Positions 1 through 8,318 of a DNA stretch of 64,000 nucleotides are shown one piece after another. This DNA is from JAVDCA01 sp035293985 (GTDB lineage Bacteria > Pseudomonadota > Alphaproteobacteria > Rhizobiales > Xanthobacteraceae). A program made the translations under genes and the position numbers. Numbering within the stretch: the stretch's first letter is position 1; each line of letters starts with the position of its first letter. The notes under the pieces are model-generated. The model was given only the letters and a program-made list of their open reading frames with translations, searched no databases and had not been told where the DNA came from. The stretch lies in NCBI GenBank assembly GCA_035293985.1, contig DATGLS010000052.1:124001-188000 (forward strand), given 5' to 3'.

Positions 1-227
1 ACGGGCACGCGGCCGTCGACCGCCTCGACCGTCGCGCGGATCAGCGCCTTGCGCTGCTCCAGGCTGAGATAAGTGTATTCCTGCGTCTCGACCCCGGCCG
101 CCACCAGCATGGTGGCGCCGCAGTCGCGTACGACGTAGTCGATCTGCCGCCTGAGCGCCGGCTCGTCGACCTCGAGCGCCGAGTTGAAGGGGGTGAGCGG
201 CGCGACGATGAGGCCGGGCTTTTGCAT
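1..227 (-). CDS. DapA/N-acetylneuraminate lyase family protein, 3' end outside window
   Basis: The first 75 residues of a TIM-barrel aldolase of the dihydrodipicolinate synthase/N-acetylneuraminate lyase family are present. The N-terminus has the family pattern of a short strand ending in LTPF, then a helix spelling RQIDYVV, and later LSLEQRKALI, which matches the usual 'lt.eEr..l' segment. The strand that normally carries GTTGE reads AGVETQE here, so this is a divergent subfamily and probably not the lysine-biosynthetic DapA. The Schiff-base lysine would lie beyond the window edge. The ATG at 227 follows a weak purine-rich stretch. It is divergent from the sulfatase gene. Confidence 0.75.
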   Translation of the reverse strand, partial: MQKPGLIVAPLTPFNSALEVDEPALRRQIDYVVRDCGATMLVAAGVETQEYTYLSLEQRKALIRATVEAVDGRVP

Positions 228-331
228 GGCGCACTCCTGGATCGGACAGGGATTCATATCGCGCCCCGGCCGAATTCGCCACACCGTCTGTTCCGTGGTT
301 TGATGCACGCGTCGTCAAGCCGAGGCGCCGC

Positions 332-1918
332 ATGCCCACGAACTTCATCCTCTTCATCACCGACCAGCAGCGCGCCGACTTCCTCGGCTGCTACGGCCAT
401 CCGATCCTCGAAACCCCGCATATCGATGCGATCGCGGCGCGCGGCATCGCGTTCGACCGCTTCCATGTGGCGAGCCCGGTGTGCATGCCCAACCGCGCGA
501 GCCTGATGACGGGCCGCATGCCGTCCGTGCACGGCGTGCGCCTCAACGGCATTCCGCTGTCGATGAACGCCGTCACCTTCGTCGACCTGCTGCGCGACGC
601 CGGCTACGCGACCGCGCTGGTCGGCAAGAGCCATCTGCAGAATTTCACCGGCCAGCCGCCGCTCGCGATCGATACCAGCGCTCCGGCGCTGCGCCGGCCC
701 GCCCCGGCGCTCGCCGAAGCCGTGCGCCACGATCTCGCCCAGGCGCGCTATGCGCAGGAAAGTCCCGCCTTCTGGACGGGCGCCGATCCGCGCCTGCGGC
801 TGCCGTTCTACGGCTTCGACCATATCGAGCTCGTCACCGGCCATGGCGATACGGTCGGCGGCGACTACACGGCCTGGCTGCGCGAGCGCGCGCCCGATGC
901 GCAGCGCTTGCTCGGCCCCAAGAGTGCGCTGCCGAGCGACTATGTCTGTCCGCAGGCGCACCGCACCGCCATTCCGGCGGAGCTCTACTCCACGGCCTAT
1001 ATCGGCGAGCGCGCCGCCGCCTTCCTGCGCGCGACGCACGGGCAGGATCGGCCGTTCTTCCTCATGGTGTCGTTCCCTGACCCGCACCATCCGTTCAATC
1101 CGCCCGGCAAGTACTGGGACATGTACGACCCCGACGATTTCGCCGTGCCGGAAGCCTTTCGCCGCAACGACTGGGTGCCGCCGCCGCACGTGGCGGCGGC
1201 GCTTGCGGCGCGCGAGCGCGGCGAGGCGGCGCTCACCGGCATGAACACCATCGCGGTGTCGGCGCGCGAGGCGCAGGAGGCGCGCGCACTCACCTGCGGC
1301 ATGATCAGCTGCATCGACGACGCGATCGGGGGCGTGCTCGCCGCGCTCGCGGCATCCGGGCGCGGCCACGACACCGTGCTGATCTTCACCAGCGACCACG
1401 GCGACCATCTCGGCGATCACCGCCTGCTGCTCAAGGGCGCCGAGCCGTATCAGAGCATCGTGCGCGTGCCCTTCATCTGGGCCGATCCGCAAGGCTCGGT
1501 GCGCGGCGCGCGCAGCGCCGCGCTCGCCGCGACGCTCGACATTCCTGCCACGATTCTCGCCCGCGCCGGGCTCGGCGCTTACGCCGGCATGCAGGGCCGC
1601 AGCCTGCTCGACGCGATCGCCGACCCGCGCGCCGGCGCACGCGATGCGGTATTCATCCAATTCGATCACCAGCGGCCGCAGGACGTTTACGCCGGCCCGC
1701 CGCGCGTACACACGCTGGTCGACGAGCGCTGGCGCCTCAGTGTGTTCGCCGCGGTACGCTGGGGCGAGATGTACGACCTCGCCAACGATCCGGGCGAGCT
1801 CGACAATTTATGGGACTCGCCCGCGCATGCGGGCGAGAAGGCGCGCCTGATGGAGCGCCTGCTGCGCGCCGAGATCGAGCATGTGGATCAGGTGCCGAAG
1901 CCGACCGCACTCGCCTGA
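332..1918 (+). CDS. Sulfatase family hydrolase (formylglycine-dependent)
   Basis: A 528-residue alkaline-phosphatase-superfamily enzyme, full length for type I sulfatases. The N-terminal metal-binding strand reads FILFITDQQR (about residues 5-14). The signature CMPNR at residues 51-55 fits C-x-P-x-R, in which Cys51 is converted to formylglycine by a separate maturase, not seen in this window. A second metal-binding motif, TSDHGDHLGDH, lies near residues 353-363. There is no obvious signal peptide, so it is probably cytoplasmic. The natural sulfate ester or phosphonate substrate cannot be read from the sequence. It is followed by a palindromic repeat and a convergent dioxygenase gene. Confidence 0.9.
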   Translation: MPTNFILFITDQQRADFLGCYGHPILETPHIDAIAARGIAFDRFHVASPVCMPNRASLMTGRMPSVHGVRLNGIPLSMNAVTFVDLLRDAGYATALVGKSHLQNFTGQPPLAIDTSAPALRRPAPALAEAVRHDLAQARYAQESPAFWTGADPRLRLPFYGFDHIELVTGHGDTVGGDYTAWLRERAPDAQRLLGPKSALPSDYVCPQAHRTAIPAELYSTAYIGERAAAFLRATHGQDRPFFLMVSFPDPHHPFNPPGKYWDMYDPDDFAVPEAFRRNDWVPPPHVAAALAARERGEAALTGMNTIAVSAREAQEARALTCGMISCIDDAIGGVLAALAASGRGHDTVLIFTSDHGDHLGDHRLLLKGAEPYQSIVRVPFIWADPQGSVRGARSAALAATLDIPATILARAGLGAYAGMQGRSLLDAIADPRAGARDAVFIQFDHQRPQDVYAGPPRVHTLVDERWRLSVFAAVRWGEMYDLANDPGELDNLWDSPAHAGEKARLMERLLRAEIEHVDQVPKPTALA

Positions 1919-1920
1919 TT

Positions 1921-2002
1921 CGTCATGCGCGGGCTTGACCCGCACATCCACGTCCTTCGCGCGCAAAAGACGTGGATGGGCGGGACGAGCCCGGCCATGA
2001 CG
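1921..2002. repeat. Palindromic intergenic repeat, family B (CGTCATG...CATGACG)
   Basis: An 82-bp imperfect inverted repeat starts CGTCATGCGCGGGCTTGACC and ends with GAGCCCGGCCATGACG. ACGTGGATG and its complement sit around the centre. It lies between two convergent genes. Related copies occur at 44154-44237, as a half copy at 24558-24591, and inside the P450 gene at 54281-54399. Confidence 0.8.
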
Positions 2003-2013
2003 TGGTGAGCGTC

Positions 2014-2979
2014 CTAGTCCTTCTCGAATTGCCGCACCGCGCGCGTTGCCGGCAGCGACGACAGCGGCGGCATCTTGAACTTGCGCAGCTCGGAGACCTT
2101 GGCGGCCTCGCCGGCGCCGAACGGGCGATCGCCCTTGATCGTCACCCGCTCCATCAGGCGGCGCTGCGGATAGTAGTCGTGCACGGCCGCATGCTGAGCG
2201 GCACGGTTGTCCCAGAACACCACCGTGTTCGGCTCCCAGCGATGGCGATACTGATGCTCGAGCACAGACGTTGCGCGAAACAGCGTATCGAGCAGCGTGC
2301 GACTCTCGCGCTCCTCCATGCCTTTGACGAACAGCGTGAACTGCGGATTGACGAACAGCACCTTCTTGCCCGTCACCGGATGCACGCGCACCACCGGATG
2401 GGTGGCGGGCCGGTAAAGCTCCTCGAAATGGCGCAGCTTGCGCCAGCCTTCTTCTGTCTCGGAAAAGAGTGCCTTGAAAGGCTTGAAGTCGTGCACGGCC
2501 TCGAGGCCGGAGATGAAATGCTGCATGCGGTCGGACAGCGCCTCGTAGGCGGCCGTCATGCTGCAGAACACGGTGTCGCCGCCGATCGCCGGCACGATCT
2601 TCGAGCACAGCATGGTGCCCATCGGCGGACACTCGCGAAACGTCTCGTCGGTGTGCCAGATGTCGGTCGCGGCCGGCGGGTTGCCTTCCTTGTTGTCGTA
2701 GACGATCAGCTCCGGCGCATCCGCCGCATTGGTCGAGAATGGATGGACCGTCAGCTCGCCGAAATAGCGGCCGAAGCGCTTGAGATCCTCCGCGCTGATC
2801 TTCTGGTTGGGAAAGATCAGCACCTCGTGCGTCGCATGCGCGAGCCGGATCGCCTCAACGGTCTCGGCCGGAAGCGGCTTGGTGAGATCGACCCCGGTGA
2901 CCTCGGCGCCCAAAAAGGCCCCCAGGCGCCGCACGCTGATCGGCGTATCGGTCTGCGCGACCGTTGCAAGCTCGGCCAT
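2014..2979 (-). CDS. TauD/TfdA-family Fe(II)/2-oxoglutarate dioxygenase
   Basis: A 321-residue cytoplasmic non-haem iron dioxygenase. The iron-binding triad is complete: HTD at residues 109-111 and His263 in the segment DNRAAQHAAVHDY. Arg274 in PQRRLMERVT is positioned to bind 2-oxoglutarate. Family members hydroxylate taurine, alkyl sulfates or aryloxyacetates, and nothing here fixes the substrate. The start at 2979 is preceded by GAGAGGAAA, a good ribosome-binding site, although the frame stays open much further upstream. The gene is divergent from the oxyR-like regulator, which could control it, with a hairpin repeat in between. Confidence 0.85.
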   Translation of the reverse strand: MAELATVAQTDTPISVRRLGAFLGAEVTGVDLTKPLPAETVEAIRLAHATHEVLIFPNQKISAEDLKRFGRYFGELTVHPFSTNAADAPELIVYDNKEGNPPAATDIWHTDETFRECPPMGTMLCSKIVPAIGGDTVFCSMTAAYEALSDRMQHFISGLEAVHDFKPFKALFSETEEGWRKLRHFEELYRPATHPVVRVHPVTGKKVLFVNPQFTLFVKGMEERESRTLLDTLFRATSVLEHQYRHRWEPNTVVFWDNRAAQHAAVHDYYPQRRLMERVTIKGDRPFGAGEAAKVSELRKFKMPPLSSLPATRAVRQFEKD

Positions 2980-3022
2980 TTGCGTTTCCTCTCGTGTCGG
3001 GTTTTGCTGAAAGGATAAGCGC

Positions 3023-3096
3023 GCGAGTAGCGAATAGCGAGTGGCGAATAGTCCGCCGCAACTCCCTATTCGCCATTCGCTGCTCGCCATTCGCCG
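3023..3096. repeat. Hairpin repeat, family A (GGCGAATAG / CTATTCGCC)
   Basis: Left arm contains GCGAATAGCGAGTGGCGAAT. Right arm contains CTATTCGCCATTCGC and CTCGCCATTCGCC. The arms pair into a long hairpin of near-repeated 7-8-mers. It sits between the divergent tauD-like and oxyR genes. Similar elements lie at 23065-23128 and 26371-26439. Confidence 0.75.
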
Positions 3097-3140
3097 CCTC
3101 GGGACCCGATCAGGACGCATCGGATTGCCTGCGCCACGCG

Positions 3141-3155
3141 ATAAGATTATCTTAT
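3141..3155. promoter_or_regulatory. Perfect 15-bp palindrome overlapping the oxyR start, putative operator
   Basis: ATAAGATTATCTTAT is a perfect inverted repeat of 7+1+7 bases. Its last two bases are the first two of the 3154 ATG. Its AT richness stands out from the GC-rich surroundings. LysR-type regulators usually bind such dyads near their own promoters, so autoregulation is a reasonable inference. Confidence 0.45.
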
Positions 3156-4110
3156 GGCAATGATCACCCTGCGCCAGTTGCGCTATCTCGAGGCGCTCGC
3201 CCACCACAGGCATTTCGGCCGCGCGGCGGAAGCCTGCGCCGTCACCCAGCCGGCCCTGTCGATGCAGATCCGCGACCTCGAGCAGGAGCTCGAGGTCGAG
3301 CTGGTCGAGCGGCGCGCCGGCACGGTGGCGCTGACCGAGGTCGGCCTGGAAGTCGCGCGGCGCGGCGAGCGCGTGCTCGCCGCGACGCGCGACCTCGTCG
3401 ACTTCGCGCGCCATCGCGGCCGTCTCCTCGCCGGCAGCCTCAAGCTCGGCGTCATCCCGTCGATCGCACCCTATGTGCTGCCGAAGGTGTTGCCGCTGCT
3501 GCAGGCGCGCTACGCGGATCTGCGCATCGAGTTGCGCGAGACGCAGACCCGCGTGCTGGTCGACGAGCTGATGTGTGGCGACCTCGACGTGATCCTGCTG
3601 GCGCTGCCGCTGCCCGAGGCCGAGATCGAGACGATGAGCCTGTTCGAGGACCCGTTCCTGCTCGCGCTGCCGGCGGGCGATCCGCTGCCGGCCGCGACGC
3701 GCGTGACGGCGACGCAGATCGACCAGCGGCGCCTCATCCTGCTCGAGGAGGGCCATTGCCTGCGCGACCAGGCGCTCGCCTATTGCGGCGGCGCACGGGG
3801 CGAAAGCCCGCTCGGCCTCGGCGCCACAAGTCTCGCCACCGTGATGCAGATGGTCGCCAACGGCTACGGCGTCACGCTGGTGCCGGAGGTCGCGGTCGAC
3901 GTCGAGGTGCGCGACGAGCGTGTCAAGCTGTTGCGCTTCGCCGCGCCCGAGCCGGGGCGCAGCGTCGGCCTCGGCTGGCGCCGCACCTCGCCGCGCAAGG
4001 CGGACTTCATCGCGCTGGGCAAGCTGGTGGTGGAGGCGCTGGGCGTCGGGAAGCGGGTGCCGAAGGCGGCAGCAGCAATTGCGAAGAAGCGGGTGCGCGG
4101 ACGCAAGTAG
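3154..4110 (+). CDS. oxyR: OxyR-type LysR-family hydrogen-peroxide sensor/regulator
   Basis: A 318-residue LysR-type transcription factor with an N-terminal winged helix-turn-helix (about residues 5-64, containing FGRAAEAC and TQPALSMQIR) and a periplasmic-binding-fold effector domain. The diagnostic feature is the redox loop GHCLRDQALAYCG: Cys202 and Cys211 are nine residues apart, as in E. coli OxyR Cys199/Cys208, followed by the typical ATSLATVMQMVANGYG segment. It should therefore sense peroxide by disulfide formation. No catalase or ahpC lies beside it; the neighbour is a TauD-type dioxygenase. An ATG at 3160 in the same frame is an equally good start, and neither has a clear ribosome-binding site. 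Confidence 0.88.
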   Translation: MAMITLRQLRYLEALAHHRHFGRAAEACAVTQPALSMQIRDLEQELEVELVERRAGTVALTEVGLEVARRGERVLAATRDLVDFARHRGRLLAGSLKLGVIPSIAPYVLPKVLPLLQARYADLRIELRETQTRVLVDELMCGDLDVILLALPLPEAEIETMSLFEDPFLLALPAGDPLPAATRVTATQIDQRRLILLEEGHCLRDQALAYCGGARGESPLGLGATSLATVMQMVANGYGVTLVPEVAVDVEVRDERVKLLRFAAPEPGRSVGLGWRRTSPRKADFIALGKLVVEALGVGKRVPKAAAAIAKKRVRGRK

Positions 4111-4125
4111 GCAACCGGCGCGGCG

Positions 4126-4167
4126 CCGCGCTCCCTCTCCCCGTAAATACGCGGAGAGGGAGCGCGG
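4126..4167. terminator. Hairpin between convergent genes (family C repeat), possible bidirectional terminator
   Basis: CCGCGCTCCCTCTCCCCG pairs with CGGAGAGGGAGCGCGG across an 8-base loop. It lies between the convergent oxyR and binding-protein genes. No T-tract follows, so termination is inferred from position. Related hairpins occur at 14829-14877 and 53643-53690. Confidence 0.5.
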
Positions 4168-4182
4168 ACAGCGTGCCAAACC

Positions 4183-5358
4183 TCACTTCGTCATGCGCGC
4201 CTTCACGGGATCCTTCACGTGCTCCACCTTCTCGAACTCGACGTTCTGCAGCACGCCGCCGACCTTCTCGACCTTGCGGAAGTAGACGTTCTGCACGATG
4301 TCGCGCGTGTCCGGATCTATCGACACGGGGCCACGCGGGCTTTCCCAGGCGAGACCTTTGACGGCGGCGATCAGCGCGGCGGCGTCGCTGTTGCCCCCGG
4401 TCTTGCGCAGCGCCTCATAGATGAGGTGCATGCCGTCCCAGCCGCCGACGCTGAAGAAATCGGGGTTGCGCTTGTAGGCGGCGTTGTAGGCGGCGACGAA
4501 GTCGCGGTTCACCTTCGAGTCGTGGGTGTGGTCGTAGTGGAACGCGGTGACGACGCCGAGCGCCGCGTCGCCCATGCCGCGCAGCGCATTCTCCTCGGTG
4601 ATCTCGCCCTGGCCGAGGATCTTGATCTTGGTCGCGTCCATGCCGCGCTCGATCAGCGCCTTGGCGAGCGCCGCCGGCTGCGCGCCGCCCGGCACGAAGA
4701 TGTAGATCGCCTCCGGACCGGCGTCCTTGATGCGCTGCACGAAGGCGGAGAAATCCGGATTGGCGAGCGGGATGCGCAGCGAGCCGACGATCTGCCCTCC
4801 CGCGCCCGTGAAGCCGCGCTGGAACGCGCCCTCGGCGTCGAGACCGGGCGCGTAGTCGGACACGAGCGTGTAGACCTTGCGCACGCCGCTCTTGTGAACC
4901 CACGCGCCGAACGCCTCGTTGAGCTGCGGAATGGTGAGCGAGGTGCGCACGATATAGGGCGACTTGGTGGTGATGATCGCGGTCGCGGCGTTCATCACGA
5001 CCTCGAGCTTCTTCGCCTGCTCGGACACGTCGGCGACCGCGAGCGCCTCCGGCGTGATGACGAAGCCAGCGAGAATGTCGACCTTGTCGTTGACCACGAG
5101 CTCGCGCGCCATGCGCTTGGCCACATCCGGCGCGCCGGCATCGTCGCGACGAATGAGCTCGATCTTGCGTCCAGCGACCACGTCGCCGTGCTGCTTGATG
5201 TAGAGCTCGATCGCATGGTCCATCTGCGCCGAGGCGTCGGTGAATTGCCCCGTATACGGCATCAGCAGCCCGATCTTGAGCGGCTGCTGCGCATGCGCCG
5301 ACGTGACGGCCAGCAGCACCGCCGCCAAACCACAAAATGCCCATCGTGCCCTTTGCAT
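4183..5358 (-). CDS. ABC transporter substrate-binding protein, LivK/branched-chain type
   Basis: A 391-residue periplasmic binding protein of the type I, Peripla_BP_6 (LivK/LivJ) class. A Sec signal peptide spans about residues 1-23 and ends in SAHA before QQPLKIG. The mature N-terminus has the typical KIGLLMPYTGQFTD opening. Typical ligands of the class are branched-chain amino acids, amides, urea or aromatic acids. No livHMGF permease or ATPase genes lie nearby, so it is an orphan binding protein here. It may serve the adjacent, divergently transcribed CoA-transferase/acyl-CoA dehydrogenase pair by importing the acid they process, but that is only positional inference. Confidence 0.88.
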   Translation of the reverse strand: MQRARWAFCGLAAVLLAVTSAHAQQPLKIGLLMPYTGQFTDASAQMDHAIELYIKQHGDVVAGRKIELIRRDDAGAPDVAKRMARELVVNDKVDILAGFVITPEALAVADVSEQAKKLEVVMNAATAIITTKSPYIVRTSLTIPQLNEAFGAWVHKSGVRKVYTLVSDYAPGLDAEGAFQRGFTGAGGQIVGSLRIPLANPDFSAFVQRIKDAGPEAIYIFVPGGAQPAALAKALIERGMDATKIKILGQGEITEENALRGMGDAALGVVTAFHYDHTHDSKVNRDFVAAYNAAYKRNPDFFSVGGWDGMHLIYEALRKTGGNSDAAALIAAVKGLAWESPRGPVSIDPDTRDIVQNVYFRKVEKVGGVLQNVEFEKVEHVKDPVKARMTK

Positions 5359-5415
5359 GGTGTCCTCCCATCGCCTTGAATTGTTGTCGCCAGTCTAAGC
5401 CATTTTCCGCCAACC

Positions 5416-5447
5416 TGCCTTGCAACTTGCCTTGCAACTTGCCTTGC
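5416..5447. repeat. Short tandem repeat (12 bp x 2.7)
   Basis: TGCCTTGCAACT occurs twice in exact tandem and is followed by a partial third unit, TGCCTTGC. It lies in the divergent intergenic region between the LivK-like and CoA-transferase genes. Confidence 0.8.
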
Positions 5448-5551
5448 CGCGCGCGGACTGGCTAAACAAAACATGGCCGTCCGGGGCGGATGAAATGAAA
5501 AGAGCGTTGAAACGTCGCAAAAGTCCTGCACCCAAGAAGGTGCGCGGGCGC

Positions 5552-6826
5552 ATGCCCACAAAAGCGCCCACAGGCCCTCTCGCCGGCATCCGCATCGTCG
5601 ACATGACGACGGTGCTGATGGGCCCCTACGCAACGCAGATCCTCGCCGACTATGGCGCCGACGTCATCAAGGTCGAGCCGCCCGAGGGCGACATCATGCG
5701 GCACGGCGGCCCGATGCGGAACCCGCGCATGGGCCCGATGTACATGCAGGCGAACCGCAACAAGCGCAGCGTCGTGGTGGATATCAAGACCGCGGGCGGC
5801 CGCGACGTGCTGCTGCGGCTGTGCCGCGACGCCGACGTCTTCATCTGCAACGTGCGGCCGGCGTCGCTGCGCCGCCTCGGCCTCGGCGCCGACGACATCT
5901 GCGCGGCCAATCCGCGCATCATCCATGTGAGCCTGATCGGCTATGGCGAAGGCGGACCCTACGCGGGCCGTCCCGCCTATGACGACCTGATCCAGGGCCT
6001 TTCCGCCATCCCGGCGACCTTCCAGCGCGTCAGCGGCGGCGAGCCGCGCTACGCGCCGCTCACCATGGCCGACCACATCGTCGGCCTCAACGCCGTGCAC
6101 GTGGTGCTCGCCGCCCTCTACGAGCGCGACCGGTCGGGCCAAGGCCAGACGATCGAGCTGCCGATGTTCGAGACGCTGGCGCAGTTCGTGATGTCCGACC
6201 ATTTCGGCGGCCGTGCCTTCGATCCGCCGATCGGGCCGCCGGGCTACAGCCGCCTGCTGGCACGCGACCGCCGCCCCTACCGCACCAGCGACGGCTTCAT
6301 CTGCATTCTGGTCTACACCGACAAACAATGGGAATCGTTCTTCCGCATCATCGGCAAGGCCGAGCAGTTCCACAGCGATGCTCGCTTCACCACCGCAGCG
6401 GCGCGCGCGCGGCACTTCGCCGAGGCCTATGCGCTGGTCGCCGAAATCCTCACCACGCGCCCCACGGCGGAATGGCTCGAGCTGTTTCAGAAGGGCGACA
6501 TCCCGGCGGTGCCGATGCACGATCTCGATGCGCTGATCGACGATCCGCATCTCGCCGCAGTCGGCTTCTATCAGACGATCGATCATCCGACCGAAGGCCG
6601 CGTCCGCCTCGTCGGCATCCCGAGCCGCTGGAGCCGCTCGCGCCTGTCGATCCGGCGCCATCCGCCCGGTCTCGGCGAGAACACCGCCGAGGTGCTGCGC
6701 GAAGCCGGCTTCAAGGACGCCGCGATCGCCAAGCTGGCCGCGGATGGTGCGATCGGCGGCGTCACGGTGCCGACCGAAGAGCCGACGCGGCGGCGCGCGG
6801 CCGTGCGCAACTCGCGGCGCGCCTGA
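5552..6826 (+). CDS. CaiB/BaiF family (class III) CoA-transferase
   Basis: A 424-residue class III CoA-transferase, moving CoA between carboxylic acids through an aspartyl-CoA thioester. The N-terminal signature GIRIVDMTTVLMGPYATQIL and DYGADVIKVEPPEGD is typical. The catalytic aspartate is Asp144 in RPAYDDLIQGL. I chose the ATG at 5552 because MPTKAPTGPLAGI matches the usual family N-terminus and AAGGTG lies about ten bases upstream; an ATG at 5495 would add 19 lysine/arginine-rich residues. Its TGA overlaps the ATG of the acyl-CoA dehydrogenase by one base (TGATG), so the two are translationally coupled. Together they suggest activation and oxidation of an unknown carboxylic acid. Confidence 0.88.
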   Translation: MPTKAPTGPLAGIRIVDMTTVLMGPYATQILADYGADVIKVEPPEGDIMRHGGPMRNPRMGPMYMQANRNKRSVVVDIKTAGGRDVLLRLCRDADVFICNVRPASLRRLGLGADDICAANPRIIHVSLIGYGEGGPYAGRPAYDDLIQGLSAIPATFQRVSGGEPRYAPLTMADHIVGLNAVHVVLAALYERDRSGQGQTIELPMFETLAQFVMSDHFGGRAFDPPIGPPGYSRLLARDRRPYRTSDGFICILVYTDKQWESFFRIIGKAEQFHSDARFTTAAARARHFAEAYALVAEILTTRPTAEWLELFQKGDIPAVPMHDLDALIDDPHLAAVGFYQTIDHPTEGRVRLVGIPSRWSRSRLSIRRHPPGLGENTAEVLREAGFKDAAIAKLAADGAIGGVTVPTEEPTRRRAAVRNSRRA

Positions 6827-7992
6827 TGAACGTCGCGCTGACCCCCGAACAGGAGCAGCTGCGTGACGCGGTGCAGCGCCTGTGCGAGCGCTTCGGCGAC
6901 GACTATTGGCTGCAGAAGGATCGCGAGGGCGGCTTTCCGCACGACTTCCATCGCGCCTTCGCGCAAGCGGGCTGGCTCGGCATCGCCATGCCGCCGGGGT
7001 TCGGTGGCGCCGGCCTCGGCATCACCGAAGCTGCGCTGATGATGCAGACGATCGCCCGGTCGGGCGCCGGCTTCTCCGGCGCCTCGGCGCTGCACATGAA
7101 CATCTTCGGGCTCAATCCGGTGGTCGTGTTCGGCAGCGAGGCGCAGAAGGGCCGCATGCTGCCGCCGCTGATCGCCGGCGACGACAAGGCCTGCTTCGCG
7201 GTCACCGAGCCAGACGCGGGCCTCGATACGCTCAACCTGAAGACCAAGGCAGTCCGCGACGGCGACCGCTACCTCGTGTCGGGGCAGAAGATCTGGATCA
7301 GCACCGCGCAGGTCGCCAACAAGGTGCTGCTGCTCGCCCGCACCACGCCGGCCGATCTTGCCGCCCAGCGCACCCAGGGGCTGACCCTGTTCTACACCGA
7401 TCTCGACCGAAGCCACGTCGAGGTGCGCGAGATCGACAAAATGGGCCGCAAGGCGGTCGATTCCAATCAGCTCTTCTTCGACCAACTGCCAGTGCCAGTC
7501 GCGGATCGCATCGGCGACGAGGGCCGCGGCTTCGACTACATCCTGCACGGGATGAACCCCGAACGCATTCTCATCGCGGCGGAAGCGGTCGGTCTCGGCC
7601 ATGCCGCGCTCTCACGGGCAGTCGGCTATGCGAAGGAGCGCGTGGTGTTCGGCCGCCCAATCGGCCAGAACCAGGCGATCCAGCATCCGCTCGCCCGCCA
7701 CTGGATGGAGCTCGAGGCCGCGAACCTGATGGTCTTTCGAGCCGCCGCCCTCTACGACGCCGGCCAGCCGTGCGGCGCCGAGGCGAACGCGGCCAAATTC
7801 CTCGCCGCCGAGGCCGCACTCGCCGCCTGCCAGAGCGCGGTGACCACCCACGGCGGCATGGGCTACGCCAAGGAATTCCACGTCGAGCGCTATCTGCGCG
7901 AGGCAATGATCGCGCGTCTGGCGCCAGTAAGTGCCGAGATGATCCTCAATTACATCGGCGAGAAGGTGCTCGGTCTGCCGCGGTCGTATTGA
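6826..7992 (+). CDS. Acyl-CoA dehydrogenase family flavoprotein
   Basis: A 388-residue cytoplasmic acyl-CoA dehydrogenase with the three usual parts: an N-terminal helical domain, a middle beta domain (CFAVTEPDAG, about 124-133) and a C-terminal helical domain with GGMGYAKEFHVERYLREA near residue 350. FAD is the expected cofactor. At the position where short- and medium-chain enzymes carry the catalytic glutamate (YEGT), this protein reads LAPVSAE, so the base is missing or located elsewhere. Coupled by a one-base overlap to the upstream CoA-transferase, so the substrate is probably the CoA thioester made by that enzyme. Confidence 0.88.
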   Translation: MNVALTPEQEQLRDAVQRLCERFGDDYWLQKDREGGFPHDFHRAFAQAGWLGIAMPPGFGGAGLGITEAALMMQTIARSGAGFSGASALHMNIFGLNPVVVFGSEAQKGRMLPPLIAGDDKACFAVTEPDAGLDTLNLKTKAVRDGDRYLVSGQKIWISTAQVANKVLLLARTTPADLAAQRTQGLTLFYTDLDRSHVEVREIDKMGRKAVDSNQLFFDQLPVPVADRIGDEGRGFDYILHGMNPERILIAAEAVGLGHAALSRAVGYAKERVVFGRPIGQNQAIQHPLARHWMELEAANLMVFRAAALYDAGQPCGAEANAAKFLAAEAALAACQSAVTTHGGMGYAKEFHVERYLREAMIARLAPVSAEMILNYIGEKVLGLPRSY

Positions 7993-8057
7993 GTGGCACG
8001 CGTGGCACAGCGCGACGAGCCCCTCCCTTGACCGCGCTGACCCCTGGCATCGTGACT

Positions 8058-8080
8058 ATGGTCATGATCATGGTCATATG
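8058..8080. promoter_or_regulatory. Putative operator upstream of the antitoxin gene
   Basis: ATGGTCAT occurs twice (8058-8065 and 8070-8077) around the palindrome CATGATCATG (8063-8072), ending 19 bases before the antitoxin start. Type II toxin-antitoxin operons are usually autoregulated at such dyads. Confidence 0.35.
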
Positions 8081-8096
8081 AACTCACCAGGTCTCA

Positions 8097-8318
8097 ATGG
8101 CCCGCCACATCAAAGCGTCTGAATTCAAGGCCAATTGTCTCCCGCTGATGGATGAGGTCGCCCGCACCGGCGCGCCGCTCGTCATCACGAAGAATGGCAA
8201 AGCGGTCGCCGGGCTGGTGCCACATCGGCCGTACACCCGGAAGGTGTTCAAGAACAGATTGTTCATCATCGGCGATATCGTCTCGCCAATCGATGTCGAA
8301 TGGGACGCGCTCAAGTGA
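8097..8318 (+). CDS. Phd/YefM-family antitoxin
   Basis: A 73-residue type II antitoxin. The N-terminal Phd/YefM fold reads IKASEFKANCLPLMDEVARTG, followed by the beta segment PLVITKNGKAVAGLVP, which is highly typical. The C-terminal tail (about 50-73) would normally wrap around the toxin. Its stop overlaps the GTG of the PIN toxin by four bases (GTGA), the usual architecture. Since that toxin is truncated, this is probably an antitoxin without an active partner. It may still act as a repressor at the upstream dyad. Confidence 0.85.
   Translation: MARHIKASEFKANCLPLMDEVARTGAPLVITKNGKAVAGLVPHRPYTRKVFKNRLFIIGDIVSPIDVEWDALK

Noticed and set aside
1..227. Annotation as lysine-biosynthetic dapA
   Set aside because: The GTTGE motif is replaced by GVETQE, so only the broad family is supported.
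254..1711. A minus-strand open frame of 485 codons opposite the sulfatase
   Set aside because: Arg/Ala-rich antisense shadow with no motif, while the plus-strand frame has complete sulfatase signatures.
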